Below, one piece after another: positions 61,617 through 64,000 of a stretch of DNA of 64,000 bases. The notes below the pieces were generated by a model that saw nothing but the letters and a program-made list of their open reading frames with translations, did not search any database and was not told where the DNA came from. The position numbers and the translations under genes are program-made. How positions within the stretch are numbered: the stretch's first letter is position 1; every line of letters starts with the position of its first letter. The stretch covers positions 1 to 64,000 of the forward strand of contig CAYTOK010000001.1 of assembly GCA_964439595.1 (NCBI GenBank). The letters run 5' to 3'. The stretch comes from CAIJXB01 sp964439595 (GTDB lineage: Bacteria; Chlamydiota; Chlamydiia; Chlamydiales; Rhabdochlamydiaceae).

Positions 61617-62666
61617 TTAAACTATTTGTTTTTTCACCATGGAAGAACACTGCTGCTGCTGGCTAGATTGAATGCTGTTAGTGATACCGTAGTATTGGTC
61701 GACTTCTTGTATTTGGAAGTTTTGAATGGTTTGTGTTGAGGTAGCAACAGTTTGGACCGCTTGCGTTCCTTGGTTAAAGGCTGTTTGGATAGAGTTAGGA
61801 TCGGTGTATACTAAGGGAGCATTGGTTGGCCCATATGTGGTATCAAAGCTGGAAGCTCCATAAGGCTGTGTCCAAATTAAGCTGGCAGTAGCTATGTCTT
61901 CAAGGTCTTCATTAAGCCAGCTATTTAGTACTGTTTCATCTTCTCCTGAGTTGTATATATCTATGATGTCTTGCATGGCAGTGCTAATTTGTGTACTACC
62001 ATCTGTACTAAGAGGGGTTACATCTCCCCAAATGCGGGGATCTGTTAAAAAGGCAAGAACACTGGGTTCCTTTATGCTCCGTCTTTCAAAATCAGTTCCT
62101 GTGTCATTTAATCCCGTAAAATTCACGGTAAAGCTGTAGTTATATTTGGAAGAATCATTTGCTCCTGTTGTGTAGCCTGTTAAGGACATAACTCCTGAGA
62201 AAAAATCTATTTGCTCTGTCTCTGTTGCCGTTGTGGCACATCCTTGGGCATCACAGTCTGAATCAACCCAACTTGCAGAAGAAATAGCGTTAAAGGCGTC
62301 TTGTCCTTGAGCTAGGAAGTCGGAGACATCTGAAGCAAGATCTTGGATAGAGGATTGCTGCGCGATTTGATCGCCTAAGAAGTCAGAGACAATCGGAAGG
62401 TACTGCGCTGTAATGATAATCATGATTCTTCCATAAATCTGAGACTTTGTATCTGCGCTGATATCTCCTTGGTTGGCGGCATCTACAAGAAGGCCTATTT
62501 CATTAGAAATAAAGTCCCACTTGAAAGAATCTACCGTTTGTAAGCTTCGGGAAATAATTTCTGAGTTAGCGTCTTCTTGCAGTTGAGTGTAAAGAGAGAA
62601 GTCGGGAATGCTGGAATTCTCAGGGAAAGTAAAGGTAAGGAATTCTCCTGATGATGGTGAGCTCAT
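61617..62666 (-). CDS. acidic Ser/Thr/Gln-rich protein, cassette leader (349 aa)
   Basis: 349 residues, again nearly free of Lys/Arg until the last five residues (KKQIV). It starts MSSPSSGEFLTFTFPENSSI and has no Sec signal. Regions include a Cys pair (DSDCDAQGCATT), a mixed alpha/beta middle with LTDPRIWGDVTPL, and a Gln/Thr-rich helical C-terminus (TQAVQTVATSTQTIQNFQIQ). AGGAGGATAAAACA precedes the ATG, a consensus ribosome site. It shares composition, not obvious alignment, with the two paralogues downstream and forms one operon with them. A candidate substrate set of a secretion system; unknown family. Confidence 0.72.
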   Translation of the reverse strand: MSSPSSGEFLTFTFPENSSIPDFSLYTQLQEDANSEIISRSLQTVDSFKWDFISNEIGLLVDAANQGDISADTKSQIYGRIMIIITAQYLPIVSDFLGDQIAQQSSIQDLASDVSDFLAQGQDAFNAISSASWVDSDCDAQGCATTATETEQIDFFSGVMSLTGYTTGANDSSKYNYSFTVNFTGLNDTGTDFERRSIKEPSVLAFLTDPRIWGDVTPLSTDGSTQISTAMQDIIDIYNSGEDETVLNSWLNEDLEDIATASLIWTQPYGASSFDTTYGPTNAPLVYTDPNSIQTAFNQGTQAVQTVATSTQTIQNFQIQEVDQYYGITNSIQSSQQQQCSSMVKKQIV

Positions 62667-62951
62667 TGTTTTATCCTCCTAAGAGTGTTAATTTAAAACC
62701 TTATTGTAGTTTTTAAGTATTAATTTAATTTAAAGAATTATTTGTGATTTTATAATTTTATTATGTAATCTTCTCGTGTATAGAAAGATAAGAGGTTAAT
62801 TTTAAAATAAACTTTTTATTTCACTTGGGAGATCTCTAAAGAAATCGGCTTGTTCTAATCTAAGAAATAAGCTACCTTGCTCTATAAGGGAGCCTGTTTG
62901 TTTAGCAGAAAGAAATGGCTCTTAACCCTTGTAATTATCACCTGGTACAAT

Positions 62952-64000
62952 ATGGATCATGCTGTTTTTGTAAATCGCGTTCTAAATATGAAAAAAATTA
63001 AGTATATTGGGTTAGATATGGACCATACTTTGATTCGCTATCACACTAAAGAATTTGAAAGCCTGGTCTATACGTTTCTTGTTAAGGAACTTGTTAATAT
63101 GGGTTACCCTGTTAAAATTCAGGAACTGCAATTTCATTTTAGTGATGCTATTCGAGGGCTTATCATTGATAAGAAAAATGGTAACATTTTAAAACTCAGT
63201 CGATACGGTACTATCCGTTTAAGCTATCATGGTACGAAACTCATTGATTTTTCAGAGCAAAAAAAGTTTTATCGCAGCGTACATGTCGATTTAAATAACC
63301 CCAATTATGTGGCTGTGGATACTTCATTTTCTATTGCACTTTGTGTGCTATATGGGCAATTAGTTGACCTAAGAGACAATAGTCCAATTGATTATCCAGC
63401 CTATAGCAGCATTGCAGAAGATGTACTAAAATCGATGGATAATGTTCACTCGCATGGATTTCTTAAAAAACAGGTAAGTCAAAACTTAGATCGCTTTATT
63501 ATTAAAGAGCCGGAACTTATCTCGCAGCTTCAATTTTTTGTGGAATGCGGAAAAAAATTATTTATTCTTACAAACTCGGAATATTATTATACGAAACTAC
63601 TTTTAGATTATGCTATCAACCCCTTTCTTGATAAAGGAAAAACATGGCAAGATTTATTTCCTATTGTCATTGTAGGAGCTAATAAACCTCGATTTTTCTA
63701 CGATAATCTTCCTTTTTTATCTATTGACCCCAACATAGGCACTATGACGAACGTTATAGGTCCCATCGGGTCCGGTGTTTATCAAGGGGGTAATGCTAAT
63801 CAGTTTACTGAAGATTTAGAGCTTCCCGGAGATGAGATCTTATATATTGGGGATCATGTCTATGGGGATATTTTACGGCTTAAAAAAGATTGTAATTGGA
63901 GGACTGCTTTAGTAGTAGAAGAGCTTGGAAGTGAAATTCAATCGCAAATAAAAGCAAAGCCCATTGAACAAGATATTACAAAAAATATGCTAAAAAAATG
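62952..64000 (+). CDS. HAD-family 5'-nucleotidase (IMP/GMP type), partial
   Basis: The frame is open from the ATG at 62952 to the window edge (349 codons visible), so it is 3' truncated here. It begins MDHAVFVNRVLNMKKIKYIG, then LDMDHTLIRY (HAD motif I with both Asp). FILTNSEYYYTKL is motif II, NKPRFFYDNLPFL and GDEILYIGDHVYGDILRLKK form motif III/IV. This is the cN-II/5_nucleotid family, as in Legionella and animal IMP/GMP-specific 5'-nucleotidases. A nearer ATG at 62988 would drop 12 residues, but the VFVNR-x-LNM start is usual for the family. It dephosphorylates purine monophosphates in the cytosol. Confidence 0.88.
   Translation, partial: MDHAVFVNRVLNMKKIKYIGLDMDHTLIRYHTKEFESLVYTFLVKELVNMGYPVKIQELQFHFSDAIRGLIIDKKNGNILKLSRYGTIRLSYHGTKLIDFSEQKKFYRSVHVDLNNPNYVAVDTSFSIALCVLYGQLVDLRDNSPIDYPAYSSIAEDVLKSMDNVHSHGFLKKQVSQNLDRFIIKEPELISQLQFFVECGKKLFILTNSEYYYTKLLLDYAINPFLDKGKTWQDLFPIVIVGANKPRFFYDNLPFLSIDPNIGTMTNVIGPIGSGVYQGGNANQFTEDLELPGDEILYIGDHVYGDILRLKKDCNWRTALVVEELGSEIQSQIKAKPIEQDITKNMLKK

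Overview
The window reads as a chromosome segment of a non-Chlamydiaceae member of the Chlamydiota (a 'chlamydia-like' organism). Supporting signs are a GreA with a very long N-terminal extension, a double-length ThyX next to hemB, two tandem TyrP-type transporters, a ParA / plasmid-pGP6-like / ThrS neighbourhood, and a dusB - (hypotheticals) - MORN lipoprotein - fau block. From memory, these match gene orders around C. trachomatis CT581-583, CT632-636 and CT644-649. The DNA is AT-rich. Genes absent from Chlamydiaceae as I recall them (purB, ManC, an O-antigen-ligase-like protein, SulP, GMC oxidoreductase) point to an environmental lineage. No database search was possible; family calls rest on motifs read by eye.

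Layout. 0-8.8 kb: a truncated MerR/IS607-like ORF, a 47-residue Gln/Pro-rich protein, a transglutaminase-like protein, uvrB, two tyrP genes, thyX and divergent hemB. 8.9-14.6 kb is an accessory island: a DUF234-type AAA ATPase, three tandem copies of a small hydrophobic protein gene, each followed by a copy of the 3' end of the adjacent YjbH-like outer-membrane gene, and the intact YjbH gene. 14.8-23.3 kb: greA, rdgB, a NYN nuclease, a 1215-residue repeat protein, dusB and yggT. 23.4-32.8 kb: a PilM/PilN/PilO-like pair, a MORN lipoprotein, fau, two secreted paralogues with an OppA lipoprotein, NlpC/P60, glucokinase and an RlmD-type methyltransferase.

At about 32.76-33.10 kb a gene-free, AT-rich stretch holds a cluster of DnaA-box-like 9-mers. 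Strand composition changes across it: plus-strand DNA is C/A-biased to the left and G/T-biased to the right. I interpret it as a candidate chromosomal origin. A 17-nt near-palindrome (TGTAAAGCTGTTTTACA) occurs exactly or nearly so at 32.3, 46.0, 46.9 and 51.6 kb. One copy lies beside the candidate origin and one spans the parA/pGP6-like junction, so it is a possible partition (parS-like) or regulatory site.

33.1-44.9 kb: a GlmU-like hexapeptide protein, ispA, recA, tRNA-Pro, a glutamine synthetase with an apparent Sec signal peptide, a secreted kinase-like protein, ung, an Rsm22-type methyltransferase, an MFS carrier, dapA, and a SulP-STAS-cNMP-binding fusion. 44.9-52.4 kb: a signal-peptide-bearing HD hydrolase, a CHAP amidase between a GMC oxidoreductase and a decayed copy of its 3' end, an SDR, purB, the pGP6-like gene and parA. 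52.6-64 kb: thrS, a beta-barrel outer-membrane protein, an endonuclease/exonuclease/phosphatase-fold protein, an AOC-barrel-like secreted protein, a dead AAA ATPase behind an inverted repeat, manC and a Wzy/WaaL-like gene. The segment ends with a cassette of three very acidic proteins with strong ribosome sites, and a 5'-nucleotidase that runs off the end.

Themes: many proteins carry Sec signals, including enzymes that are normally cytosolic. Several loci show recent duplication and decay. The most novel-looking items are the acidic three-gene cassette, the signal-peptide glutamine synthetase with its secreted kinase-like neighbour, the tandem triplication, the 20-residue-repeat giant, and the origin/palindrome pair.
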